A stretch of DNA of 15,675 nt from an uncultured Clostridia bacterium (GCA_934247125.1 CAKQIZ010000046.1:1-15675), one strand, 5' to 3'. Counted from the stretch's first letter, positions 7,268-14,644 are shown. Notes: a model not told the origin generated them from the letters alone. Made by a program: numbers and translations.

Positions 7268-7567
7268 TTAATACAAGCACTTCAAGCTTCTTAAAAACTC
7301 TTTCATATCTGTGAAATCCAGAAATCTTACTGTTCCAATCGCAAGCCAGTCTTTAAAAAGAGCCGGTGCCTGATTGTTGCTGCAAGAAATACCTTTATCG
7401 ATAAAGAGGGCATATGTATTCTCCTCCTTTTCAAAACCGATTCTGGCGATATTCTTGCTGCAAGCTCCTGGCAGATAACAGCGCGAATACACATGGCAAA
7501 GATGATCTTCAAGGGATTCTTTCAGTAATTCGTACTGATGATCACTTCCATATACAAATTCCTTCAT
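7268..7567 (-). CDS. Stand-alone copy of the AAA+ N-terminal domain, 99 aa
   Basis: 99 residues. The ATG at 7567 follows TAGGAGG. It aligns end to end with residues 1-98 of the AAA+ protein (10814-9462). Shared positions include M-x-EF-x-x-G-x-D, CHVYxxCxLPxxC, IARIGFE, a Tyr-x-Leu-x-IDKGI block, FK, a RF block and FLRxL at the end. Three Cys (24, 30 and 35/36) are kept in both and could bind a metal or form a thiol centre. I do not recognise the domain. A free copy beside an unfoldase carrying the same N-domain suggests an adaptor, decoy or competitor for the same partner. It sits between the JAB-E1 gene (111 nt upstream) and the E2-like gene (13 nt downstream). Confidence 0.75.
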   Translation of the reverse strand: MKEFVYGSDHQYELLKESLEDHLCHVYSRCYLPGACSKNIARIGFEKEENTYALFIDKGISCSNNQAPALFKDWLAIGTVRFLDFTDMKEFLRSLKCLY

Positions 7568-7678
7568 ATCTCGTTCCTCCTAACATATTATGATTTCATC
7601 TACAATGATACTTGAACCCCTTTGACGATTTGCTGGAGGGGAAGCCCCTAAAGGCCTCCACCACCCACTACGTATACC

Positions 7679-9451
7679 TTAGGCAGTCTGATCGGCATAA
7701 TTGCTTGCCACCGAATTAGCGGTCACTTCCTCCATCTTGATATTTCTTGTGTCCGGCCATTTCATATGAAGGTCTTCCAGATGACCTGTACCGCCACAAA
7801 GTTTACAGGTTTCATATCCGTTTGATGGATGATCCGGTTTCTGCGGAATCCAGACTGTTTCATCCATAAATGTATATCGTTCGGCCCCTGTAAACACTCT
7901 GTCAAAAATACCGATACCCAGCACATCCCTTACATTAGGATTCAATCTGATCTGTACAAAGTTTCGATCTTTGACGCTGTCGAGCATATCGCTGAATGCA
8001 TTGCCCGGTGCCTCATGATACATCAGCAGCATGAGAGCAATATATCCTTTCAGTGCATTCATTCTCTCAGTTGCAAAAATAGTACAAGCAGATGAGTCAA
8101 CATCATTTTCAAATCCATTCTCATACTTTTCGAATCGACTGCCAAGAAGGCATCTCGGACAGCTCTCTGTTACTCCTGGATACACGAAGATGAGTTCAGC
8201 AGCAGCACCTGCTTTATACATCATTGCTGCAAGATACGGAGTACCATACTTTAATGCAAGGATAGAGCTTCTTTTCTGCGCTTCGAAGTTATCCGTACAT
8301 CCCAAAATCAGATAGTCGGTAGGTTTTCTTCCAGGAAACATGTCCATGTAGGACTTAAACTCTTCATCAGACATATCGTCATCAAGGAAACGATCAACGC
8401 ATACAACTTTTGCATCAGGATTAATGTCCAGAATACGCTGGCGGATAACATCAACCTTCTTTTTACCCATCTCACTGATGAAGACTCCCTGTGTAGCAAC
8501 ATTTGACGGGCTTACAATATCAGCATCCATAAGAATATAATTTCTGAAGCCGCTTCTTGCAAAATTCTCAAGTGCACTTCTTGCGCCACCAGTACCAATG
8601 CAGATGATCACCTTATCAAGAACATTATCCGGATATAAGCCCTGCACCTTAGTAAAGTAATCATTGCTCTCTACGGCTCTTCTCATAACACTCTCCTCCT
8701 GACTTGTAATGGTAGTAACATTGAGGCCATCTACCTTCTTTTCTTCCGCTTCTGCATGTCTTTCTTCCTGGCGGTTAATGCCATCACGATATGCATCCAA
8801 CTGTTTGATTGAATAATTCTGACTCCACTTTTTAAATGAAGCATATACATAGCCGTCTTCGTTGGCTTTAAGTACATATTCCAAATTAACATTCAGGCAA
8901 TCATCTTCCTGACGCACCACATAGAAGTACATAGTGTAAAATCCTCTTCTTTCATTCTGGATAATCGGGAGATAGAAGTAATCCAGTTCGAAGAATCTCA
9001 GGTGAAGAAGCGCTGTAGAAATATCATGGTAGGATGGGCGAACGCATCCAATCGGATGAGAATGGTAAATACCATTTGTCACAAATCCATTGGCCTTCCA
9101 TGCCCTAAACACTTCAGACATAGACTCGACATCATAGTAAAAGGTGCCTGATGTATTTCTTGAGTGAACATCAAAGTAACACTCATCAATTAAGTTTGGA
9201 TCCGTCTTTGATGCAAGCATACCACCTGTTTCAGCTCTGTACTTTCCTACATTTCTTCTGAAATCATCCAGCACTTTAGTCGAGAATTTAATTGTCTTAT
9301 TAGGAATCCCTTTTTCCTGCATTGCCTCCATTGTTTCTTCCTCCTCCATCAGATCTTCGTCATAGTCACAGCTAAAGCAGCTCATTACCGAATCTAAACC
9401 ATCGGCTACTCTTGTAAGTCCATTCTCAATCAACTTTACTACTCGTCTCAT
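7679..9451 (-). CDS. JAB/JAMM isopeptidase fused to ThiF/E1-like adenylyltransferase
   Basis: 590 residues from the ATG at 9451. This start is preferred over the one at 9490 because TAAGGAGG, overlapping the AAA+ stop, lies five bases before it. Residues ~58-185 are a JAMM metalloprotease: Glu74, then HSHP (His130, His132) followed after seven residues by Ser140 and Asp143, an exact HxHx7SxxD zinc site. A charged linker (~220-245) leads to the E1 domain: GTGGARS at 286-292 (nucleotide loop), MDADIVSPSN (308-317), Lys330-332, CTDN (385-388), CPRC (431-434) and CKLCGG (549-554) as the usual paired zinc cysteines, and Cys456 (SSACTIFATER) as a possible thioester Cys. Such fusions activate a C-terminal Gly of a ubiquitin-like protein and also process or remove it. 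All active-site residues look intact. It is cytoplasmic. Confidence 0.92.
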   Translation of the reverse strand: MRRVVKLIENGLTRVADGLDSVMSCFSCDYDEDLMEEEETMEAMQEKGIPNKTIKFSTKVLDDFRRNVGKYRAETGGMLASKTDPNLIDECYFDVHSRNTSGTFYYDVESMSEVFRAWKANGFVTNGIYHSHPIGCVRPSYHDISTALLHLRFFELDYFYLPIIQNERRGFYTMYFYVVRQEDDCLNVNLEYVLKANEDGYVYASFKKWSQNYSIKQLDAYRDGINRQEERHAEAEEKKVDGLNVTTITSQEESVMRRAVESNDYFTKVQGLYPDNVLDKVIICIGTGGARSALENFARSGFRNYILMDADIVSPSNVATQGVFISEMGKKKVDVIRQRILDINPDAKVVCVDRFLDDDMSDEEFKSYMDMFPGRKPTDYLILGCTDNFEAQKRSSILALKYGTPYLAAMMYKAGAAAELIFVYPGVTESCPRCLLGSRFEKYENGFENDVDSSACTIFATERMNALKGYIALMLLMYHEAPGNAFSDMLDSVKDRNFVQIRLNPNVRDVLGIGIFDRVFTGAERYTFMDETVWIPQKPDHPSNGYETCKLCGGTGHLEDLHMKWPDTRNIKMEEVTANSVASNYADQTA

Positions 9452-9461
9452 AAATACCTCC

Positions 9462-10814
9462 TTATGCGATTTCAAACTCGATTGCACCAATTGTTCCCTT
9501 CAATGCGACCGATTTATCTCTTAGTGTCTCCAGTCGTCTTTCTCTCAAGAGATGCTCTCCAATAGCATCACTGACAAGATCTCGGATTCCTCTTGCTCCG
9601 TATTTTGTCTGATGCTTTAAGAAATCAAGCATTAATCCTTCATCAATTCGCACCAGTCGAAGCTCATAGTTTTTGAGTTCTTCCTTTACAAACTTGGCTA
9701 CAATATCCATGGTTGCAGTGTCAGAAAGTTCATTGAAAACAATAAAGTTTCCAATCTTACCGCTGATTTCCGGTCTACCACAGTGCTTTGTGAATTGATC
9801 CCTACACATCTCTGCTTTCTCAAACTTAGATAACTTCTGGTATCTATCCATATCGATTGGAATGTTTGAGGTAAAAAACAGGATGCATTCGTTCAAGTCA
9901 ATCGGTTTTGAATTATCTGCCATCCCCAGGAAACCGGTGTCAATAGCTTCCATTAATCCAGTAAGCAGCTTTGTGTCAGCCTTCTCGATTTCGTTAATTA
10001 CAACCACGTGCTTTTTGTTTTTTCTGACAGGTTCTAAAACCGTATCGTTACCAAAACCTACATACCCAGGAGGCGCTCCGAAGAATCTATGAACAGTATG
10101 TTCACCTACGAACTCACTTCCTGCAATCTCGATGTAACCATACGGAGTTTCATATACATTACTAAGAACATCAGCCAGTGATTTCGCCGTTTCAGATTTA
10201 CCGGTTGCTGTCGGGCCGATCAGCGCCATTACCAAAAGCTTCTTTTCCTTCCTCATTTTGTTGATCACAATCTTGTTGGCGATTTCATCGATTACATTAT
10301 CCTGTCCAAACACCTTTTGCTTGAGAGGTGCCGCAATCTCCTCAGGCCAAACCATCTTAGGAACCTCTTCTTCCTCCTTGAGTGCTTTTACTTTTGAGGG
10401 ATCGTAAACAGGATCCTCGGATACAGGTTCTGCAGTTTTATATAAACAAGACTTCGCCCCATTATTCAGCTGACTCTCACTACCATGATGCGTACTTATA
10501 TCCACAGAACAGGGACTCTCAAAAAGGGGCTGTAATCCGCGAAGGAAACAGATCATATCATCCATACAAATGAATCTGATTTCACCATTCTCAATAAAAT
10601 TCTTAAAATCGGAATGATCCGTCTCGGCACAAATGCCCTTGTCAATATACAGGATATAATGTCCGTTGCAGTTCTGCTCAAATCCAATTCTTGCGATTTT
10701 TGGAGTGCAGCATTCCGGAAGGATACAACCGTTATATACGTGACACTGATTATCCAATAACTGCTGCTCCAGTTCGTTAAACTGCTGATCTGTTCCAAAT
10801 GCAAATTCTCTCAT
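9462..10814 (-). CDS. ClpA/ClpB-D2-like AAA+ ATPase with a novel N-terminal domain
   Basis: 450 residues; the ATG at 10814 follows GGGAGG. Residues 1-98 are a separate domain found again in the 99-aa protein downstream. About 100-155 is a low-complexity linker. From ~156 a single AAA+ module of the Clp D2 class follows: Walker A GPTATGKS (200-207), pore loop GAPPGYVG (246-253), Walker B VVINE (271-275), sensor 1 TSN (315-317), GRPEISGK (346-353), and sensor 2 YGARGIRDLV (405-414). It should be a protein unfoldase feeding or dismantling targets. Two oddities: the Walker B Asp is Asn274, and the Arg-finger position of ClpB (RPEFLNR) is Lys353. No obvious ClpP-docking IGF loop is seen. The stop overlaps the ribosome binding site of the JAB-E1 gene, so the two are translationally coupled. 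Confidence 0.9.
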   Translation of the reverse strand: MREFAFGTDQQFNELEQQLLDNQCHVYNGCILPECCTPKIARIGFEQNCNGHYILYIDKGICAETDHSDFKNFIENGEIRFICMDDMICFLRGLQPLFESPCSVDISTHHGSESQLNNGAKSCLYKTAEPVSEDPVYDPSKVKALKEEEEVPKMVWPEEIAAPLKQKVFGQDNVIDEIANKIVINKMRKEKKLLVMALIGPTATGKSETAKSLADVLSNVYETPYGYIEIAGSEFVGEHTVHRFFGAPPGYVGFGNDTVLEPVRKNKKHVVVINEIEKADTKLLTGLMEAIDTGFLGMADNSKPIDLNECILFFTSNIPIDMDRYQKLSKFEKAEMCRDQFTKHCGRPEISGKIGNFIVFNELSDTATMDIVAKFVKEELKNYELRLVRIDEGLMLDFLKHQTKYGARGIRDLVSDAIGEHLLRERRLETLRDKSVALKGTIGAIEFEIA

Positions 10815-10832
10815 CTCATTTTTCCTCCCATA

Positions 10833-11063
10833 TTAATTGGCTACTGCACCAATGATTGCCAATACGATAGCTACTACAATACCCCAGCAAATGAATGAAG
10901 CAATTGCTTCAGCTACCGGGACAATCAACACACCTCCACACAGCAATCCTGCCGATGATCCTATGCTTCCCCAAATAGTTTGTCTCTTACATATGAACCA
11001 TACTGCAAAGGCTGCGTATCCTATGATCAAAGCAATTGCTGTAATATGAATAAACCCATCCAT
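10833..11063 (-). CDS. Small integral membrane protein, 76 aa
   Basis: 76 residues. The ATG at 11063 is preceded by GAGGAGGG. Nearly the whole protein is hydrophobic, with segments at about 5-24, 35-52 and 55-74 separated by one short basic turn (CKRQT, 25-29). That gives two or three membrane spans. There are no catalytic motifs. It lies 18 nt upstream of the AAA+ gene and is on the same transcript, so it may anchor the complex at the membrane, like the N-terminal span of the 147-aa protein. Small membrane proteins of this kind cannot be assigned by sequence inspection; a holin-like or pore role is also possible. Confidence 0.7.
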   Translation of the reverse strand: MDGFIHITAIALIIGYAAFAVWFICKRQTIWGSIGSSAGLLCGGVLIVPVAEAIASFICWGIVVAIVLAIIGAVAN

Positions 11064-11141
11064 ATCATCCCTCCTCTCAACTCAATACCTGAAACCTTCT
11101 CATGAATAACCTTTCCTAATAACGTCTCAAATATTGAGTCG

Positions 11142-11267
11142 TTACGGTAATTCATCTACAGCCTTATAATAAGGCCCTGAATTACCAGAAGGGCAGGGGG
11201 GAGCATTAGGCATATTTTGTGCCTGAACAGCAGAAACATTGCACATTTTAAATGTTTTCTTAATCAA
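11142..11267 (-). CDS. Small peptide gene, 41 aa, TTG start
   Basis: An open frame with a strong ribosome binding site (GGGAGGTGAT, four to five bases before a TTG at 11267). It begins MIKKTFKMCNVSAVQAQ, continues NMPNAPPCPSGN, and ends GPYYKAVDELP. It lies 46 nt after the repeat-protein stop and 78 nt before the membrane-protein start, on the operon strand. Features: basic N-terminus, two Cys (9 and 25), a Pro/Gly/Asn-rich middle and an acidic end. It is the right size for a peptide substrate or RiPP-like precursor, or for a small structural partner. An internal ATG (residue 8) is possible but worse placed. No homologue recognised. Confidence 0.6.
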   Translation of the reverse strand: MIKKTFKMCNVSAVQAQNMPNAPPCPSGNSGPYYKAVDELP

Positions 11268-11313
11268 AAAATCACCTCCCGACTACCGAATAACGCCTGC
11301 AAAGACAGGTCCG

Positions 11314-11904
11314 TTAGTGGAAACCGCCACCTGGGAGCGTCTCCTTCTGTTCACCTCCATGGAAGCCACCGCCCGGGAGCGTCTCCTTCTGTTCACCTCC
11401 GTGGAAGCCACCGTCCGGAAGCGTCTCCTTCTGCTCGCCTCCGTGGAAGCCACCGCCCGGAAGCGTCTCTTTCTGCTCGCCTCCGTGGAAGCCACCGCCC
11501 GGAAGCGTCTCTTTCTGCTCGCCTCCATGGAATCCGCCGCCCGGAAGCGTCTCTTTCTGCTCGCCTCCATGGAATCCGCCGCCCGGAAGCGTCTCCTTCT
11601 GTTCACCTCCGTGGAAGCCACCGCCCGGAAGCGTCTCCTTCTGCTCGCCTCTGTGGAAGCCACCGCCCGGAAGCGTCTCTTTCTGCTCGCCTCCATGGAA
11701 TCCGCCGCCCGGAAGCGTCTCTTTCTGCTCGCCTCCATGGAAGCCACCGCCCGGAAGCGTCTCTTTCTGCTCGCCTCCGTGGAATCCGCCACCCGGAAGC
11801 GTCTCTTTCTGCTCGCCTCCAAAGAAACCTCCACCAGGAAGCATTTCACGCTGGTTCATGTTGTTATTGATTACATTCTGATTACCCATATTCATATTCT
11901 TCAT
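11314..11904 (-). CDS. Tandem-repeat protein, 14-residue GEQKETLPGGGFHG units
   Basis: 196 residues from the ATG at 11904, which has AAGGAG upstream; an earlier in-frame ATG at 11949 lacks one. Residues 1-17 are a Met/Asn-rich leader (MKNMNMGNQNVINNNMN). Then come a divergent first unit (QREMLPGGGFFG) and 12 units of GEQKETLPGGGFHG, the last ending at His before the stop. Only two residue changes occur across the 12 (one Gly to Arg, one Gly to Asp), while many codons differ synonymously, which implies selection on the peptide. It should be disordered and has no signal peptide. Each unit offers one Lys and a Gly-Gly-Gly. As the second gene of an operon with E1, JAB and AAA+ genes, it is a candidate substrate, scaffold or polymeric modifier. 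Other options: structural/adhesive repeat protein or multi-core peptide precursor. Confidence 0.85.
   Translation of the reverse strand: MKNMNMGNQNVINNNMNQREMLPGGGFFGGEQKETLPGGGFHGGEQKETLPGGGFHGGEQKETLPGGGFHGGEQKETLPGGGFHRGEQKETLPGGGFHGGEQKETLPGGGFHGGEQKETLPGGGFHGGEQKETLPGGGFHGGEQKETLPGGGFHGGEQKETLPDGGFHGGEQKETLPGGGFHGGEQKETLPGGGFH
11317..11853 (-). repeat. 42-bp tandem repeat array, 12 full copies plus one divergent
   Basis: Twelve 42-bp units (11317-11817, the last one base triplet short) and one diverged 36-bp unit (11818-11853) lie entirely inside the coding frame. Units differ mainly at third codon positions (for example CCATGG/CCGTGG, CTCC/CTCT, TTCAC/CTCGC on the + strand). Copy number could change by recombination without breaking the frame. 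Confidence 0.95.
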
Positions 11905-11970
11905 AGAATTATTCTCCTTCATATTTGTTTTATATTGCATTATTGTCATCTCGATCCTAAAAACAAACTC

Positions 11971-12165
11971 CTAATTACTTGAAAGCCAACACCTCCCTAT
12001 AAAGTCAAGTGGTTTTTCCTTGAAAATCACAGACACGATTGCCTTCGGCACAGTCTTTGCTTTCGCTCCATTGCTCGCATCTTCAAACTGAGGATCTCCA
12101 GCTCTTTCGATGGTACCGTCGTCATCGATAACGAGGTTTTCGCCCGACGTGAGCATGTCTCTCAT
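11971..12165 (-). CDS. Short protein of unknown function, 64 aa, possibly 5'-truncated
   Basis: An ATG at 12165 has GGAG nine bases upstream, but the frame stays open back to a stop at about 12203, next to the edge of the 188-bp repeat copy 2. It may therefore be the tail of a longer gene cut by that element. The start-proximal part is acidic (ENLVIDDDGTIERAGDPQFE), followed by a basic stretch (NGAKAKTVPKAIVSVIFKEK) and a short end (GRCWLSSN). I do not recognise it. It is first in the direction of transcription of operon A, 66 nt before the repeat-protein start, so the native operon may have extended further upstream. Confidence 0.45.
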   Translation of the reverse strand: MRDMLTSGENLVIDDDGTIERAGDPQFEDASNGAKAKTVPKAIVSVIFKEKPLDFIGRCWLSSN

Positions 12166-12206
12166 TTTCTGAATCTCCGAGTCAGCAGATACACTTGAAT
12201 TTTACA

Positions 12207-12394
12207 TCATTGCTGAATTTCTTTTCGCTTATAATAGTGAATCTTTTTTCATTTATCGTGATTTATTCTTAAAAAAATTCAATATTTTTTTCATGGTGTC
12301 TCCTCACGATAACTTGCAGACACTAAATACAAGGATTGATTTATACGAAAATTTGCGTCAATCTCTTAGCGGTGTTTGTTTATCTTTACGATTT
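12207..12394. repeat. 188-bp direct repeat, copy 2
   Basis: Same length and orientation as 5424-5611. On the left it abuts the possibly truncated 64-aa ORF and on the right a transposase C-terminal remnant. The minus strand again has a GAGGAG box and an intact 13-codon ORF (12253-12294, MKKILNFFKNKSR). The differing flanks of the two copies show that the block ends near these coordinates. Confidence 0.9.
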
Positions 12395-12543
12395 CCGTCA
12401 ACAAACAACAAAGCCGAACGGCTGCTTCGCGCATACAAGCGAAAACAGAAGCAGACAATGCCATTCCGAAGCTTTGAAAGCATCTAGGCTTTGTGCAGTG
12501 GCATGATCGTGCTGTGTTTGTTGCGCCGGGATATGGATCCATC
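12395..12543 (+). pseudogene. C-terminal remnant of an IS66-like transposase
   Basis: The + strand reads PSTNNKAERLLRAYKRKQKQ, then MPFRSFESI and a TAG at 12485-12487, after which the frame continues for a few residues (ALCSGMIVLCLLRRDMDPS). The (S/T)NN.AER.LR core is the region around the third catalytic acid of IS66 transposases. It differs from the intact TnpC next door, so it is an older element. The intact IS66 copy has inserted just after it. Confidence 0.65.
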
Positions 12544-12551
12544 GATTTGCA
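12544..12551. repeat. IS66 target-site duplication, left
   Basis: gatttgca, identical to 15137-15144. Perfect identity suggests a fairly recent insertion. Confidence 0.92.
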
Positions 12552-12577
12552 GTAAGCGATTAAAAAGATGATGCCTT
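12552..12577 (+). repeat. IS66 terminal inverted repeat (tnpC side)
   Basis: Begins gtaagcgattaaaaagatga and continues to the shared GATGCCTT block. It pairs with 15111-15136. Confidence 0.9.
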
Positions 12578-12615
12578 GATTTACACCACCTGAAGAGATA
12601 CAATTTCCCGGTTAA

Positions 12616-14196
12616 CTACCTGCTGGCATTCTCCTTCATAAATTCAGACCACGGAAGCATATCCTCGAGATATTCGGTAGTATGATCCCAGTCAGCCATG
12701 TTATGCAGTAGAAGTTCCAGGTAACGGTACGGCTCAAGATTATTGGCCTTGGCTGTTTCGATAACGCTGTATATTCCAGCTGATGCATCAGCTCCTTTAG
12801 GGCTGTCTGCGAAGAGCCAGTTCTTGCGTCCGACTACGAATGGTCTGATGGCATTTTCGGCCGCATTGTTTGAAAGCGACAGTCTGCCGTCCAGGAGATA
12901 ATTCTCCATGCAAGGTTTCTGATTGGCAGAATAAGCAACTGCTTTGCCCAGTTTGCTGCCAGGCAGTGCATTCACCGTTTCAAGCCACGACCAAAATGCC
13001 TCCAGAACAGGCTTTGCAAGTTCAAGACGCTTGATGTATCTATCTTCAGGACTCATGTCCTTAAGTTCATCTTCAATTTTGAAAAGCCTGTCGCAGTATC
13101 CTACGCCGATCTGCGCTTGCGAACCATTTGACCCCGAGGCTTTTACTTTCGGGATGGCTTCCACAAACTTTCGTCTGAGGTGTGCCCAGCATCCGCACCT
13201 TGTAACTTCAGTCAGTTTGTTGTATCCCGAAAATCCATCGGAATGAACGAACCCTCTGAAGTCCTTCAGGTAGGCAGCGGCATTGTCACCGCTTCTCGAA
13301 GGCTGGTAGTCATACATTATGATAGGCACTTTGTCGTCATTTCCTGTTCTGTAGACCCACATGTATGACTTGCTCTGTGCTTCCTTTCCATCCTCCTTGA
13401 GGACCTGAACAGGAGTTTCGTCTGCATGGACGATATCTCGAGAAAGCATCTGATTTCTCATGTATTCAAGCACAGGACTGAGATACTCTTCATGACATCT
13501 GATCACCCAGTTTGCCATCGTTGTTCTTGAAAGCTGTATGCCCATTCGCTCCCATTCCTTTTCAAGGCGGTAGAGCGGGATGCCCTGTACATATTTCTGA
13601 TACATGACATAGGCAACAGAACTTGGTGATGCAAGTGAATGATCAAGAAGTGATGGCGGTGCAACAGTCCTTATGATAACAGGCTTGTCTGTATGCTTGC
13701 ACTTAGGACATTCATATGCGATACGCATATATCTGATTACCCTGAGACTCGAAGGTATGTATCTGATCTCATCTCTGACAAATGTCTTGCCGATAGGTTT
13801 AAGTCCAGTGCCGCAGATATCACAGAACTGATCATCTTCTTCAAGCTCGATCAGGTATTCTTCTACAGGAATGTCATCCATAATCATGTCCTTACGAGTA
13901 CGTTTGCTGTTCTTTGTCACTTTGCCTTTGGCATCGGCTACGAACGGTTCATCAGATACCGGAGGTGCAACCTCGATCTCAACTTCGTTGAAAATTGACA
14001 ACTGATCAGGAAGAACGCCAAGCTTCTTCTCGCTGGATGGACCATATTTATCGTGACGCATCTGAAGTATCGCCTCAGTAAGATTTGATACCTGGCGAGT
14101 AAGATCGTCTATCGACTTCTGAAGGGCAAGAATAGTGCTTCCTTTTGCAGAAAGTTCTTTCCTAAGTTGTTCAATGAGTAATTTATCGGCGTTCAT
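12616..14196 (-). CDS. tnpC: IS66 transposase TnpC (DDE)
   Basis: 526 residues, full length for the family. An N-terminal coiled coil (about 5-45) is followed by a linker and zinc-finger cysteines (FCDICG at 124-129, YECPKCKH at 161-168). The catalytic core has Asp259 (HADETP), Asp320 (HSDGFSGY) and Glu447 (SNNAAENAIRPF), and the C-terminus has the LEPYRYLELLL motif (487-497). The ATG at 14196 has an AAAGGA box. It cuts and joins the IS ends. It follows tnpB on the same strand, separated by about 95 nt. Confidence 0.95.
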   Translation of the reverse strand: MNADKLLIEQLRKELSAKGSTILALQKSIDDLTRQVSNLTEAILQMRHDKYGPSSEKKLGVLPDQLSIFNEVEIEVAPPVSDEPFVADAKGKVTKNSKRTRKDMIMDDIPVEEYLIELEEDDQFCDICGTGLKPIGKTFVRDEIRYIPSSLRVIRYMRIAYECPKCKHTDKPVIIRTVAPPSLLDHSLASPSSVAYVMYQKYVQGIPLYRLEKEWERMGIQLSRTTMANWVIRCHEEYLSPVLEYMRNQMLSRDIVHADETPVQVLKEDGKEAQSKSYMWVYRTGNDDKVPIIMYDYQPSRSGDNAAAYLKDFRGFVHSDGFSGYNKLTEVTRCGCWAHLRRKFVEAIPKVKASGSNGSQAQIGVGYCDRLFKIEDELKDMSPEDRYIKRLELAKPVLEAFWSWLETVNALPGSKLGKAVAYSANQKPCMENYLLDGRLSLSNNAAENAIRPFVVGRKNWLFADSPKGADASAGIYSVIETAKANNLEPYRYLELLLHNMADWDHTTEYLEDMLPWSEFMKENASR

Positions 14197-14290
14197 TTTG
14201 CATCCTTTTCTTAGCTTTTTAACTAAGAAAATTACACCACAAAATGCACCGAAAAGCCAGTGACTTCAACGATTTCGGGCTGTTTTGTCA

Positions 14291-14644
14291 CTAATATATA
14301 CTGCCGATTTTTGCAGCTCTGACCTTTTTCTGCTCGATCTGAAGACCTTCCATAAGCCAGCGAAACTGCTGCCAGGTGATGGGCATGAGTTCTTCTTCGG
14401 TACGAGGCCACTGGAACTTGCCGTTCTCCAGTCTTTTGTAGAGGAGAAGGAAACCATCGCCTTCCCAGAGAAGTGCTTTTATCCGATCGCACCTTCTGCC
14501 GCAGAAGATGAAAAGAGACGGTTCTAAGGGATCCATTTCAAATCTGCTTTGGACCAGAGTCGCAAGATCATCGATAGACTTACGCATATCGGTGTATCCG
14601 CATGCAATGTATATCTTCTCGGCAATGGTTATATCGCCTAGCAT
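14291..14644 (-). CDS. tnpB: IS66 accessory protein TnpB
   Basis: 117 residues with the family landmarks IYIACGYTDMRKSIDDLA (residues ~11-28), FIFCGRRCDRIKALLWEGDG and WPRTEEE. The ATG overlaps the tnpA stop (ATGCTAG), so translation is coupled. It is needed for IS66 transposition, but its exact biochemical role is not known to me. Confidence 0.95.
   Translation of the reverse strand: MLGDITIAEKIYIACGYTDMRKSIDDLATLVQSRFEMDPLEPSLFIFCGRRCDRIKALLWEGDGFLLLYKRLENGKFQWPRTEEELMPITWQQFRWLMEGLQIEQKKVRAAKIGSIY

Noticed and set aside
7590..7665. G/C-rich hairpin between the JAB-E1 gene and the 99-aa gene as a terminator
   Set aside because: Several short stems can form (GGGG/CCCC, GGAGG/CCTCC), but no T-run follows on the minus strand and the next gene is clearly on the same transcript. 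At most it is an mRNA processing or stability element.
9452..9490. Earlier in-frame start for the JAB-E1 gene
   Set aside because: It would overlap the AAA+ gene and lacks a ribosome binding site, whereas the start at 9451 has TAAGGAGG at the right distance.
11317..11817. CRISPR-like array
   Set aside because: Units are contiguous 42-bp coding repeats with no unique spacers.
11217..11982. Long + strand frames of about 217 and 247 codons, and a minus-strand frame of 188 codons, across the repeat array
   Set aside because: They are shadows of the 42-bp tandem repeat, which stays open in several frames because its length is a multiple of three. Only the frame with GEQKETLPGGGFHG has a ribosome binding site and mostly silent variation.
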